A stretch of 64,000 nucleotides of DNA from an uncultured Bryobacteraceae bacterium (GCA_937924525.1 CALDSU010000002.1:375069-439068); one strand, 5' to 3'; counted from the stretch's first letter, positions 38,358-47,281 are shown. Numbers and translations: made by a program. The notes: a model not told the origin generated them from the letters alone.

Positions 38358-38995
38358 CCCGGCGCGCCTGGCTGGCGGCAGTCGGCGGCGCGGCGCTGCC
38401 CCTGCGCGCCGCCGAAACCATCGAGGCGTTCGGTTTGCGCTGGACTGTGCCCGTGGCGGCCGACTGGCGGGTGGAATCAAGCGAAGCCGGCGAGGTTCTT
38501 CGGCTGCGGGTGGCCAGGCCGCTGACGCAGCCGCGCCGGCCGACCCAGTTCGCGCTCGCCGACACCCCCGAGTTCCGGCAGGTCGAGCTCGAGGTGGAGG
38601 CCCGGAAAGAGGCCTTCGCCGAGCGGCGGCGCCGCACTTCCCTCATCCTGGTTTACGCCTGGCAGGCGCCGGACCGCTTCAATTATGTCCATCTGTCGGT
38701 GGACGCCGCCTTGCGCGCGCCGCACCACAACGGGGTGTTCCACGTCTTTGGCGGGGAGCGCGTACGCATCAGCCCGCTGGAAGGGCCGCCGACGCTGCGC
38801 GAAGGCGTCTGGCACCAGCTCCGGCTGACGTTCGATGGCGGCGCGGGCAAAGTGCGGGTTTGGGTGGACGGCGAAACCTCGCCTTCGCTCTCGGCGAGCG
38901 ATGAGAGTTTGAGTCACGGACGGGTGGGGCTGGGCAGCTTTTTCGACTACGGGGAGTTCCGCCGCTTCCGCATCATAAAATCAGGGGCTGCCTGA
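38354..38995 (+). CDS. DUF1080-like (3-keto-disaccharide hydrolase type) jelly-roll protein, exported
   Basis: This 213-residue protein starts at GTG 38354, overlapping the previous stop by GTGA. It has a short Tat-like signal (TRRAWLAAVGGAALPL). The rest is a concanavalin-like beta-sandwich similar to DUF1080 proteins: FNYVHLSVDAA, NGVFHVFGGERVRI, WHQLRLTFDGGAGKVRVW and RVGLGSFFDYGEFRRF. DUF1080 members bind or hydrolyse sugars, and some are 3-keto-disaccharide hydrolases. The assignment is by fold pattern only. Its 3' end overlaps the convergent GT-C gene by 15 bases. Co-translation with the M28-esterase suggests a shared glycoconjugate or glycopeptide target. Confidence 0.72.
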   Translation: MTRRAWLAAVGGAALPLRAAETIEAFGLRWTVPVAADWRVESSEAGEVLRLRVARPLTQPRRPTQFALADTPEFRQVELEVEARKEAFAERRRRTSLILVYAWQAPDRFNYVHLSVDAALRAPHHNGVFHVFGGERVRISPLEGPPTLREGVWHQLRLTFDGGAGKVRVWVDGETSPSLSASDESLSHGRVGLGSFFDYGEFRRFRIIKSGAA

Positions 38996-40288
38996 CGGCT
39001 TGGCGACTTCGGCCGGGGGGGCGACTTCAAAGCAGAACTCGCGCTCCCGCGGACCGCCGCCCGCCGCCCGCGTAACGCGCACTTTCTTGCCCAACTCGAT
39101 CTCCAAGGCGGCTTCGGCGATCTCCGGACCGTAGGCGAAACAGCCCAGATGCAGGCTGTCCCGCGGATAATCCCGCGCGAATTCCAGCAGTCGCTGAGTG
39201 GGCGCCGCCCGCTCGGTGTACTGGTAGTGCTTCCTGGTCCAGAGGTAGGAAACGTGGGCAATCACCAGCACCACGGCGGCGGCGACGGCATACGCTCGGC
39301 GGGGAGCGCGCTCCTCGAGAGCCATCAGCGCCGCGGCCACCAGAAACGCCAAGCCCACGCTCGCCAGATAGGTATGCCGGCTGGGCACGAACGGCATGTA
39401 GAGCAGGAACGAATACGGCAGAAACGTGATGAGGGACCACACCATGGCGCCGGCGACGAGCGGCAGCCAGCGCCAGGCTCGCGCCCACGCCAGAACGGCC
39501 AAGCTCAAAAAACCCGAGACCCACAGCAGCCGCATCATACTGCGGGCCAAGACCTGCCACACGGGCGCGGCCAGCGAAAACGTGCCGTCCTTAAAGTGCA
39601 GGTGCGTGTCCCGCGCCAGGTATGCGGTGAGGAAATAGACCGCGGCGGCCAGCCCCATCGGCAAGGACCAGGCTACCGTCTTCCAGTCGCGCCGCTCCAC
39701 CCAAGCCGTCAGCGCCAGCAGGGGAACCAGGACGACGCCAGACTCCTTGGAGAGCAGCGCCAGCACAAAGCAGCACGCCGCCGCCGCATAAAACCGGCCG
39801 TCGCGCCGCTCCAGCCAGGCCAGCCAGCAGAGCAGGGATAGAAGCACAAACGTGAACACCAGCAATTCCGGCAATGCGGCGTACCAGATCACCGCTTCCT
39901 GATGGCTGTGATGGACCGCAAACACGCCGGCGGCCACCGCCGAGACTTTCCACCCGATGGGCCGCCACAATCCCAGCGCGAAGACCAAGAGGCAGTTCAC
40001 GAAGTGAATTGCCAGACTGCTGGCGTTGAAAATCCACGGCTGGATGCCAAACAGGCGCTCGGTCCAGAAGGTCAGGACCAGCGAGGTAGCCCGGCAGCGG
40101 TACAGCGGATCCCGCAACAGATCCAGCCACCCCGCCACCGGACCCCACTGGCGGGCCAGCGAAATCTGGATGTAATCATCAGCAATGAGCGGCAGAGCAA
40201 GGCTCCGCCCGTAGGCGGCGAGGCACAAGGCCAGCAGCCCCAGGATGACCCAAACACCTAAGCCCAAACGGCGAGCGCCAACACCCAT
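38981..40288 (-). CDS. GT-C-type membrane glycosyltransferase-like protein
   Basis: This 435-residue protein has about ten to eleven hydrophobic segments and a short soluble C-terminus. The first periplasmic loop has an acidic pair (LIADDYIQISLARQ), as in polyprenol-phosphate-sugar-dependent GT-C transferases such as PMT/ArnT relatives. HHSHQEAVIWYAALPEL and LLSKESGVVLVPL are further conserved-looking loops. It probably transfers a sugar from a lipid carrier to an envelope target, but the exact family is unclear. It ends convergently with the DUF1080-like gene (15-base overlap). Confidence 0.7.
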   Translation of the reverse strand: MGVGARRLGLGVWVILGLLALCLAAYGRSLALPLIADDYIQISLARQWGPVAGWLDLLRDPLYRCRATSLVLTFWTERLFGIQPWIFNASSLAIHFVNCLLVFALGLWRPIGWKVSAVAAGVFAVHHSHQEAVIWYAALPELLVFTFVLLSLLCWLAWLERRDGRFYAAAACCFVLALLSKESGVVLVPLLALTAWVERRDWKTVAWSLPMGLAAAVYFLTAYLARDTHLHFKDGTFSLAAPVWQVLARSMMRLLWVSGFLSLAVLAWARAWRWLPLVAGAMVWSLITFLPYSFLLYMPFVPSRHTYLASVGLAFLVAAALMALEERAPRRAYAVAAAVVLVIAHVSYLWTRKHYQYTERAAPTQRLLEFARDYPRDSLHLGCFAYGPEIAEAALEIELGKKVRVTRAAGGGPREREFCFEVAPPAEVAKPSGSP

Positions 40289-40411
40289 GCCACTCTCCGT
40301 GATTCGGAAGCGCTCTGTCCCCGTGACGACAGCCTTCCCGGCACAGAAACCGAAATTAGAAAAGTATACCCGATTCGGGAGGCAATAGGGAGGGTCCAGG
40401 AAGACCGCAAA

Positions 40412-40446
40412 GGGACCGCAGTGCCGTACTAGGCGGTTACGGTCCC
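40412..40446. terminator. Stem-loop GGGACCG...CGGTCCC downstream of the fasciclin gene
   Basis: Seven-base arms (40412-40418 and 40440-40446) enclose a smaller GCC/GGC hairpin. It lies 26 bases beyond the stop of the minus-strand fasciclin gene and upstream of the GT-C gene. There is no T-run, so it is not a classical intrinsic terminator; an mRNA-stabilising hairpin is equally possible. Confidence 0.4.
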
Positions 40447-40471
40447 GTAGGGTGAGTCGCAGAGAGGCTGA

Positions 40472-41038
40472 TTACGCCTTCGGAAGTAGCACGCGATCGA
40501 TCACGTGGATCACGCCGTTGGTGCAGAGCAGGTCAGCGTTCAAAACCTTCGCGTCGCCTACGGCGAGCCGGGCCCGGAACTCGGGACCGGCCTGCCCGCG
40601 AATGTCGAACGACACGGCAAGCTCTTCTCCACTCAACGTTTTCAGGGTCTGTTGCCTGGCCAGATCGGCCGCGCGCAGCCGCCCCGGAACGACATGGAAT
40701 TGCAGAATACGCCGGAGTTGCTCGCGCTGATCCGGTTCAAAGAGTTTATCCGATGCCGACGGCGCCAGTTTCGCGAATGCGGAATCGCTCGGGGCGAAGA
40801 CCGTGAACGGTCCCTCGCCCTTGAGCGCTTCAACCAGGCTGGCTACCCGGAGAGCCGCCAGCAGGGTTTGAAAACCGCCCGCCCCGGCCGCCGTGTCCAC
40901 AATGTCCTTTTCTTCCGCGGCCATCGGGGTTTCGGCCATGGCCGCCGGACGGCCGGCGCTCCCGCACATCATCGCCAACATCATGTTCCAGGGCAGCGTC
41001 ATCATGCCCCGCCCGCAGGAACCTTTCCGGTACCACAT
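40472..41038 (-). CDS. Fasciclin-domain protein
   Basis: This 188-residue protein has a hydrophobic N-terminal stretch (MMTLPWNMMLAMMCG) that may act as a signal or anchor. One fasciclin/FAS1 domain follows: FQTLLAALRVASLVEAL, FTVFAPSDSAFAKL (the H1/FAPTD-type motif), LRRILQFHVVPGRL (the H2 motif), and NGVIHVIDRVLLPK. FAS1 domains mediate adhesion. ATG 41038 has GGAGGAAGG upstream. It follows the DUF72 gene by 19 bases, so the two form an operon. Confidence 0.9.
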   Translation of the reverse strand: MWYRKGSCGRGMMTLPWNMMLAMMCGSAGRPAAMAETPMAAEEKDIVDTAAGAGGFQTLLAALRVASLVEALKGEGPFTVFAPSDSAFAKLAPSASDKLFEPDQREQLRRILQFHVVPGRLRAADLARQQTLKTLSGEELAVSFDIRGQAGPEFRARLAVGDAKVLNADLLCTNGVIHVIDRVLLPKA

Positions 41039-41057
41039 GCTTACCTTCCTCCTGCGC

Positions 41058-41801
41058 TTAGGATGACGGCGGCACGCCGGAGGGAGCAGATCCTTGCCAA
41101 CGCTCGAGGATCTCGCTGGCGTACAAAACCCCTGCGGGCGTCTCTTCGTGTTTGAAGAACAGGTACAAATCCCGCCCGCCGGCCAGCCAGCGTTCCGCCT
41201 GCTCGGCGATCCGCGCGCGATCCCCTGCGGTGTACTCGGGCATCCGCAACCGCCAGTAGACAAAACCGGCGGTCAAGACCTGCGGGATTTCTCGTTTCTC
41301 GCTCTCGGCCAGGCACAGGGCCGCATCGTGCGCTTCCAGCAGGGAGTAGGTCTCGGCGCTGAGCCAGGACGAATGCCGAAACTCGAAGGCATGCCGCACG
41401 TCCCGCGGCAGCAGCGCGAGAAACTCCCGGAGCAGACCAGGATCGGCTTTCAGGTTCGGAGGCAACTGGAACAAAACCGGACCCAGACGGCGCGCGGAGC
41501 GTAGGGGATCCACCGCGCGGAGGAAGGCCTCCGTCGCTTCGGCTGCGTCCCGCAACCGCCGGACATGCGTGATGCGCTGGTGCGCCTTCACGGCGAAGAC
41601 GAACTCGGGCGGCGTCTGCGCGGTCCAGCCCTCCAGGGTCGCCAGATTCGGCGTGCGGTGGAACGTATAATTGATTTCGACCGCGTTCAGCCGGGTAGCG
41701 TAGTGCTCCAAAAATCGCTTCGCTGGCAGCTTGTCCGGATAGAAGGCGGGCTTCCAGGTCTCGTAGGCAAAGCCGGACGTCCCGGCGTAGAGGCGGGCCA
41801 T
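41058..41801 (-). CDS. DUF72 family protein
   Basis: This 247-residue TIM-barrel protein of the DUF72/YecE family has the typical opening LYAGTSGFAYETWKPAFYP, then NAVEINYTFHRTP, FVFAVKAHQRITH, LGPVLFQLPPNLKAD and HAFEFRHSSWL, with C-terminal LYLFFKHEETPAGV. The biochemical activity of the family is not established. An in-frame ATG at 41819 would add six residues; neither start has a strong ribosome binding site. It is divergent from the M49-like peptidase and upstream of the fasciclin gene. Confidence 0.92.
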   Translation of the reverse strand: MARLYAGTSGFAYETWKPAFYPDKLPAKRFLEHYATRLNAVEINYTFHRTPNLATLEGWTAQTPPEFVFAVKAHQRITHVRRLRDAAEATEAFLRAVDPLRSARRLGPVLFQLPPNLKADPGLLREFLALLPRDVRHAFEFRHSSWLSAETYSLLEAHDAALCLAESEKREIPQVLTAGFVYWRLRMPEYTAGDRARIAEQAERWLAGGRDLYLFFKHEETPAGVLYASEILERWQGSAPSGVPPSS

Positions 41802-41858
41802 GACCGGCGAATGTAGCATGTCCCGCCGTGGCTTCGCTTCTGGCAGAATCGAAGAGAC

Positions 41859-43472
41859 ATGGTGACCCGGCGAAACCTGCTGGCCGGCGTGGCGGCCACC
41901 GCGCTCGCCTCCCCGCCCAAGAATCTGTCCATGAAAGCACGCTTGGCTCAATACGCGACGGTCCGTCTGGAGGCGGATCTCAGCCGTCTCTCCGCCCAGG
42001 AGCGCCAAATGCTGCCGCTCCTGCTCGATGCCGCCCGGATCATGGATGATCTGTTCTGGCAGCAGGCGTACGGCGACAAAAGCCAACTGACGGCCGCGCT
42101 GCGCGATCCGGACACCCGCCGGTATGCGGAGATCAACTATGGCCCCTGGGACCGCCTGGATGACAACCGCCCCTTCGTCGCCGGCGTCGGCCCCAAGCCC
42201 AAGGGTGCACAGTTCTATCCGCCGGATATGACGGTCCAGGAATTCGAAGCCGCGGCGGCGGAACAGCCGGCGCTGAAGGACCTGTACACCCTGGTGCGCC
42301 GCGACGCGGCAGGCAAACTGCGGGCCGTGCCGTATCATGAGGCCTACGCCGGGCCGCTCCGCCAGGGGGCGGAAAAGCTGCGCGCGGCGGCGGCGCTCGC
42401 CGAGGACGAGGGACTCCGCCGCTACCTCAACGCCCGCGCCGTGGCGCTCGTCACCAGCCACTATCAGCCCAGCGACTTCGCCTGGATGGACATGAAGACG
42501 AATACGCTCGACGTCGTCATCGGTCCCATCGAAACGTACGAAGACCGCCTCTTCGGGTACAAGGCTGCGTTCGAGGCATATGTCCTAGTCAAGGACAAGG
42601 AATGGAGCGCGCGGCTCGAACGGTACGCCGGCCTGCTGCCCGGTTTGCAGAAGCAACTTCCCGTGCCGGAAGAATACAAGCGGGAAACCCCGGGCTCGAA
42701 CTCGGACCTGAACGCGTATGACGTCCTGTTCTACGCCGGCGATTGCAACGCCGGCTCGAAGACCATTGCGATCAACCTGCCCAACGACGAGGAAGTGCAA
42801 CTCAAGAAAGGCGCCCGGCGGCTCCAACTGAAGAACGCCATGCAAGCCAAATTCGACCGGATCCTGATGCCGATCGCCGAGCGGTTGATCGCGCCGGCGC
42901 AGCAGCGGCACGTCCGCTTCGACGCGTTCTTTGCGAATGTGATGTTCCACGAAGTGGCGCACGGCCTCGGCATCAAGCAGACCCTCGGCGGCGACAGCGT
43001 CCGCCAGGCGATGAAGGACTTGGCGTCGACCCTCGAGGAAGGGAAGGCAGACGTCCTCGGACTTTTCCTGGTGGAAGAGCTGCGCCGGAAGGGAGAAATC
43101 ACCGGCCTGTCCCGTCTGGACTTTTTCGTGACATTCCTGGCCGGCATCCTGCGTTCCATCCGCTTCGGCGCCTCCAGCGCGCACGGGGTCGCGAATGCGA
43201 TTTGCTTCCGCGTTTTTCAGGAGGCCGGCGCGTTCTCTCGCGCCAGCGGCCGGTATACCGTAGACGAGGCCCGGATGGCGGAGGCGGTCAACCAGTTGGC
43301 CGGACAAATCCTCCGTCTCCAGGGCGACGGGGATTATATCGCAGCTTCTCAATTCGTTATTGAATATAAAGATATACCGGATTTCCTAAGGCAAGACTTG
43401 AAGCGCCTGGCGGCCGCCCAAATCCCGGTAGATATCGTGTTTGACCAGGAATTGAACCGCGCCGAGCGTTAA
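41859..43472 (+). CDS. M49-like (dipeptidyl-peptidase III-type) metallopeptidase, exported
   Basis: This 537-residue protein has a short Tat-like signal (TRRNLLAGVAATAL). Its catalytic part carries the zinc motif FHEVAHGLG (HExxH, about residue 364) with the third ligand in TLEEGKADVLGL about 30 residues on. This is the arrangement of bacterial M49-like peptidases; true DPP III has the longer HExxxH, so this is a relative rather than a classical member. YEDRLFGYKAAFEAYVLVKD and NLPNDEEVQLKKGARRLQ match the conserved body. A CAGAAT hexamer ends nine bases before the start. Its TAA shares bases with the convergent hydrolase stop. Confidence 0.85.
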   Translation: MVTRRNLLAGVAATALASPPKNLSMKARLAQYATVRLEADLSRLSAQERQMLPLLLDAARIMDDLFWQQAYGDKSQLTAALRDPDTRRYAEINYGPWDRLDDNRPFVAGVGPKPKGAQFYPPDMTVQEFEAAAAEQPALKDLYTLVRRDAAGKLRAVPYHEAYAGPLRQGAEKLRAAAALAEDEGLRRYLNARAVALVTSHYQPSDFAWMDMKTNTLDVVIGPIETYEDRLFGYKAAFEAYVLVKDKEWSARLERYAGLLPGLQKQLPVPEEYKRETPGSNSDLNAYDVLFYAGDCNAGSKTIAINLPNDEEVQLKKGARRLQLKNAMQAKFDRILMPIAERLIAPAQQRHVRFDAFFANVMFHEVAHGLGIKQTLGGDSVRQAMKDLASTLEEGKADVLGLFLVEELRRKGEITGLSRLDFFVTFLAGILRSIRFGASSAHGVANAICFRVFQEAGAFSRASGRYTVDEARMAEAVNQLAGQILRLQGDGDYIAASQFVIEYKDIPDFLRQDLKRLAAAQIPVDIVFDQELNRAER

Positions 43473-44203
43473 TCCGGCCGCGCAACAGCATCCACAATGT
43501 ACGACTCCACCCGCGCCCACACCTCCGGGTCGAACTCCATTTTGATGTGACCGCGCATGAAGACCCGCCGGATCCACGCATCCTCGCTGGTGTCGATGTG
43601 CTTGCCGTCGTAGGAAAAGCGGTGATTGCCCAGAATCCGGGTGCGGGACGGATCTTGTGCCCGAATCTCCTGTTGGCCGTTGATCGGCCAGCTCTCGCGC
43701 TGGTATAGGTTGGCCGCCTGGCGCACGTTAGGAGGAATGGTACTTGCCCCGATGCCAATGGAGTCGATCACCACCGCCAGGTGCACAGGCAGCGCATGGC
43801 GTTCGTGCAAGTCCCGCGCCAAGCGTACGGTGGCGGCGCCGCCCAGGCTCTGCCCGTACAGGATCAGTCGCGCGCGGGCGCGCTCGGCTTCGTCAATCCG
43901 CCCGTCCCGATCGCGGTCAAACGCCTTTTCGATCAGCTCGTGGGCTAACTCGATCCGGTGGTTCTCCACGGTCTCGATCCAAACATTTGGCAGACGGCGT
44001 TCGCGCAGACGCAGCGCGATCCGGCGGACGATGCGCTGCGGGGCGTCCCAACGCTCCCAGCCGCCGACCACGCCCACCACCAGCGTGCCGTCCTCCGGCA
44101 GGGGAAGCGGGGTGGTGAAGTCGCTGAACTCCTGATATCGGCTCGATCCGGAGGCGGGCAGCGCCGCCAGGCAGCAAACCGCCAGGAACCAGACAACACG
44201 CAT
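43469..44203 (-). CDS. Exported alpha/beta hydrolase-like protein with EF-hand-like loop
   Basis: This 244-residue protein has a signal peptide (FLAVCCLAALPASGS). It has an alpha/beta-hydrolase outline: nucleophile Ser in LYGQSLGGAATVRLA, and VVIDSIGIG as the strand after it. A loop DRDRDGRIDEAE has the spacing of a calcium-binding EF-hand. The C-terminal SYDGKHIDTSEDAWIR region may supply the catalytic His. The substrate is unknown. The 3' end overlaps the upstream convergent gene in a shared TTAA at 43469-43472. Confidence 0.7.
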   Translation of the reverse strand: MRVVWFLAVCCLAALPASGSSRYQEFSDFTTPLPLPEDGTLVVGVVGGWERWDAPQRIVRRIALRLRERRLPNVWIETVENHRIELAHELIEKAFDRDRDGRIDEAERARARLILYGQSLGGAATVRLARDLHERHALPVHLAVVIDSIGIGASTIPPNVRQAANLYQRESWPINGQQEIRAQDPSRTRILGNHRFSYDGKHIDTSEDAWIRRVFMRGHIKMEFDPEVWARVESYIVDAVARPD

Positions 44204-44249
44204 ACTTTGATTGTGCCGCAGAGTTCGGCTACGCTGGTCGCACCGGGGA

Positions 44250-44936
44250 ATGCGGACCACGGACTTCATCCTGTACTCGCCCGCGCACTGGGCGATCCTC
44301 GCCGCCACCCCGTTGCTCGCGTGGTTCTTGGTGCGCCTTGCGCGCCGGCGCCTTCGCCCCGTCCGGGTGGCGCTTGGCTGGTTCCTGATCGTCAACGAGC
44401 TGACCTGGTATGCCTACCGCTTGCGCTTGGAGGGCTTCCGCTTTCCCGAAGGCTTGCCACTCGAATTATGCGACGTCACGCTTTGGCTGACGGCCGCCGC
44501 GGCGCTCACCCTGAACCGATGGGCGTTCGAGGTAGCCTACTTCGCCGGCGTGGGAGGCGCGGCGATGGCCTTGTTGACGCCGGACCTTTGGGCCCCGGCG
44601 TGGTCTTATCCGACCTTCTATTTCTTCGCCACGCACTCCTTCGTCGTCATCACGCCGGTTGTCCTGGCCGCCACGGGCGCTCTTCCGGTGACCGCCTCGT
44701 CAATGGGTCGCGCACTCGCCATGGTAAACCTTTATGCTGCCGCGGTTGGCGCCTTTAACCTCGTGTTTCACACCAACTATATGTATCTGTGCAGCAAGCC
44801 GGATGTGCCCTCGCTCCTCGACCTGTTTGGTTCCTGGCCGTGGTACCTGCTGGGCGGGGAACTCGCAGCGCTGATGGTGTTCGTGGCACTCTATCTTCCG
44901 TTCCACTTGGGGAACCGGTATGCGCCGCAGGGGTAG
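44250..44936 (+). CDS. TIGR02206/YwaF-type integral membrane protein
   Basis: This 228-residue protein has about seven hydrophobic helices. The motifs FPEGLPLELCDVTLWL, YFAGVGGAAMALLTPDL and FHTNYMYLCSKPDVPSLLD are typical of the YwaF/TIGR02206 family of integral membrane proteins. No function is established for the family. GGGGAA precedes ATG 44250. It diverges from the hydrolase gene at 44203. Confidence 0.88.
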   Translation: MRTTDFILYSPAHWAILAATPLLAWFLVRLARRRLRPVRVALGWFLIVNELTWYAYRLRLEGFRFPEGLPLELCDVTLWLTAAAALTLNRWAFEVAYFAGVGGAAMALLTPDLWAPAWSYPTFYFFATHSFVVITPVVLAATGALPVTASSMGRALAMVNLYAAAVGAFNLVFHTNYMYLCSKPDVPSLLDLFGSWPWYLLGGELAALMVFVALYLPFHLGNRYAPQG

Positions 44937-45440
44937 CAGTTCGAGCCACCAGGCTGGCCCACCTGAGGTGGTACATGAAGCCCGAAGCCGTCAGAACCGA
45001 TTCCGGTACCTCAACTAACCCGTGCAGGTTACGGAGGAAGTCTGAAGCGGTTGTTGAGCACCGCGGGTAGGGAGAGCAGCCGGTTCTGCCAAAGGGTGGT
45101 TACGGTCCGGGTGCATACTAGTTTACATAATACACGTTATCAGCACTTTCACGCCGCTCTATTTTCCGCGTTCGCCGTCGAACGGGTTTCGCACTGGCGT
45201 ACGGCGTGCCCGCTACTTTAGCCGAGGACAACAACGTTTGACCAGGCTGCGTGATCAAGTCGCGTGAGTTGGGTGGGCAGAATTCGATTTGCCGCTGGGT
45301 TACGCGTAGAGCGGACTGGCGACGCTTCCGAAACCTACCAGAGACCCGTATCGCCGAACAAGTGGAGCCGAGGTGCCGCTTGGACCGCAGCACTCCGACG
45401 CTTCACTGGAGAACCTCTCGATCCGAGCCGCGCGCCCGCG
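44937..45440. other. Gene-free stretch of about 500 bases
   Basis: No frame on either strand gives a recognisable protein; the longest open frames carry many Arg/Pro/Ser shadow-type residues and no motif. The stretch has lower GC than its surroundings in places (for example TTTACATAATACACG near 45122). It holds a small palindrome CCACCTGAGGTGG (44959-44971) and an imperfect inverted repeat, ACCCGTGC to GCACCGCGGGT (45018-45067). GGTTACGG occurs twice (45027, 45098). It may be a decayed gene or unidentified RNA; neither is supported further. Confidence 0.4.
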
Positions 45441-46283
45441 TCATTCGCGCAGGCGTTCGAGCAGTTCGACCCCCATGCGGATGTCCTTCAGCCGCTGGGC
45501 GTGATCCGGGATTTCGCGCTCGATGCAGAGCGGGCCGCGGTAGCCGATCTCCCGTAACTTGGCCACAAACCGCTCCATGCCGACGGCGCCTCGCCCTAGT
45601 GGTTGCTCCACGCCCAGCGCGCCCGGCTTCGTCTTGTCGGGCCAGTCGCCATCCTTGGCGTGCACCGAGACCACGTGCGCCGCCAGCATGCCCAGCGCCT
45701 CGATCGGGTCGCCCGAACCGTACAGGATCATATTCGCCGGGTCGAAGTTGATCGCCAGGTTCGGACGGTCGACGCTCTGGAAGAAATCGAGGAGAACCGC
45801 GGCCGGTTCCTGCCCCGTCTCGAGTGCGAAACTCTGCCCGTGCTTGGCGGCGTGGTCACAGACGCGGCGGACCATGTCACGCACCGCCACGAAATCCGGG
45901 TCCGCCGGATCGTGCGGCACGAATCCGATGTGCGCGGCCAGCGAGCCGACGCCGAGCGACGCGGCGAAATTGCTCAACGCGAGGGTTCGCGCCTCGCGCT
46001 CCTGCCGGGTGGCGGGCGGGATGAAACCCACCGTGCGCTGCACCGTGGGAATGTCGGCGTAGTCCTCGCCGACGAACGACGCGAACACGGTCACCACGGT
46101 GAAGCCTTCCGCCTCCAGCGCCGATCGCCAAGCCTCCACTAACTCCGGCGTCAGTTCCAGGTCGCCGGGCACGCCCAGTTGGCCGCAGACGACGCCGAGT
46201 CCTTTGACTTCCCGCAGCGTTTCCACGGGGTCGCGCCCCGCCCAGAACATCACCCCGATTTCCAGATCTTTCAAAGCTGGCAT
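45441..46283 (-). CDS. Sugar phosphate isomerase/epimerase family protein (xylose-isomerase-like TIM barrel)
   Basis: This 280-residue TIM-barrel protein has LEIGVMFWAGRDPVETLREV, LAAHIGFVPHDP, FALETGQEPAAVLLDF, NLAINFDPANMIL, VVSVHAKDGDW and GPLCIEREIPD. The metal-binding Glu, Asp, His and Glu positions of the AP-endonuclease-2-like superfamily are therefore in place. It probably isomerises or epimerises a sugar or inositol derivative. GGAGAGAG precedes ATG 46283, which lies inside the end of the Gfo/Idh gene (13-base overlap). It is the last gene of the operon starting with the sulfite-dehydrogenase-like gene. Confidence 0.88.
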   Translation of the reverse strand: MPALKDLEIGVMFWAGRDPVETLREVKGLGVVCGQLGVPGDLELTPELVEAWRSALEAEGFTVVTVFASFVGEDYADIPTVQRTVGFIPPATRQEREARTLALSNFAASLGVGSLAAHIGFVPHDPADPDFVAVRDMVRRVCDHAAKHGQSFALETGQEPAAVLLDFFQSVDRPNLAINFDPANMILYGSGDPIEALGMLAAHVVSVHAKDGDWPDKTKPGALGVEQPLGRGAVGMERFVAKLREIGYRGPLCIEREIPDHAQRLKDIRMGVELLERLRE

Positions 46284-47281
46284 GGAATTCTCTCTCCGTT
46301 CCGATCTCTGGACTCCACCAACGCGAGCGCCACCTTGACGGCTGCGGCGGATTCGGCGGGCGGACACCGCTCCGGTGGGCGGTTGGCCGCCGCGCACTCC
46401 AGGAAATACTCAATCTCGGCTTGAAACCCGTCCTGCGCGGGCGGGTTCAGCGCCTTTTCCTCGCCTGCCGCCGAGTACAACGTCAAAGGCCGCCCCGCTG
46501 AACTATACTCCAACGTGCCGCCGTCCGCCACCAGGGTGAACTCCATGGAGAACGGGTACGCCTTCGGATGGTGCCACCCGCCGGTGATCAGTACGGAAAG
46601 CCCGGTCGCATAGTGCAGGTGCGCGGAGATCCAGTCGATGCCCGCCGGGAGGTTTTCGTAGCCCACGGCGGACACCGCTTCCGGCGCGCCGAACAGGTGC
46701 AGCGCGAAGTCGACGTCGTGAATCAGCAGATCGAACACGCCGCCGCCGGAGACCGCCTTGTCGGCGATCCACGCCGTCCAGAACGGCGCGGCGCAGCGCC
46801 GGCGGAACAGCGCGCTGCGCGCGGCGCCCAGCGCCTTCAACTCGGCCGCCGCCGCCTGGTATTCGGGGAAGAAGCGCAGCACTTGCGCCGTCATGAGGAT
46901 CTTGCCGGAAGCGCGGGCGGCGGCGATCATGCGGTCGCAGTCGGCGCCGCTGAGCGCCATGGGCTTTTCCACCAGTACATGCTTGCCTGCCTCGAGGGCC
47001 GCGATCGCCGCGGGCGCGTGAAGAGACGTGGGCAAGCAGACATCGACTGCTTCGACGTTGGGGTCCTTCAGCGCCTCCTCCCAGCGGGAGTACTTGGCCA
47101 CGCCGCTGAAGTCCATGCGCTCGCCGGCGCCGCCGAGATTGCCCTGGATTCCCGACAGGTCGCCGCTGAGTTGCCGCTCGTCGGCGGAGGCCACCGCCGT
47201 CAGGGTGGCGCGGGAGATCTTGCGGATGGCTTTCAAATGGGTGCTGCCCATGAAGCCCAAACCGAGGACTGCAAGTTTCAT
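46271..47281 (-). CDS. Gfo/Idh/MocA family NAD(P)-dependent oxidoreductase
   Basis: This 336-residue enzyme has the N-terminal Rossmann motif LAVLGLGFMGSTHLKAI, the ADVCLPT-type loop (VDVCLPTSLHAPAAIAALEA) and the EKP motif HVLVEKPMALS. The C-terminal domain carries DLLIHDVDFALHLFG with the catalytic His. These enzymes oxidise sugars, inositols or glycosides; one branch acts as NAD-dependent glycosidases, including some for sulfoquinovosides. Which applies here cannot be told. It starts inside the last codons of the cytochrome gene (four-base overlap) and overlaps the next gene by 13 bases. Confidence 0.93.
   Translation of the reverse strand: MKLAVLGLGFMGSTHLKAIRKISRATLTAVASADERQLSGDLSGIQGNLGGAGERMDFSGVAKYSRWEEALKDPNVEAVDVCLPTSLHAPAAIAALEAGKHVLVEKPMALSGADCDRMIAAARASGKILMTAQVLRFFPEYQAAAAELKALGAARSALFRRRCAAPFWTAWIADKAVSGGGVFDLLIHDVDFALHLFGAPEAVSAVGYENLPAGIDWISAHLHYATGLSVLITGGWHHPKAYPFSMEFTLVADGGTLEYSSAGRPLTLYSAAGEEKALNPPAQDGFQAEIEYFLECAAANRPPERCPPAESAAAVKVALALVESRDRNGERIPCQL

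Noticed and set aside
40412-40446. Classical intrinsic terminator
   Set aside because: The stem is good but there is no T-run on either strand; kept only as a possible hairpin.
45118-45393. Open frame of 91 codons on the minus strand in the gene-free stretch
   Set aside because: It has no recognisable domain, no ribosome binding site and a basic, low-complexity composition.
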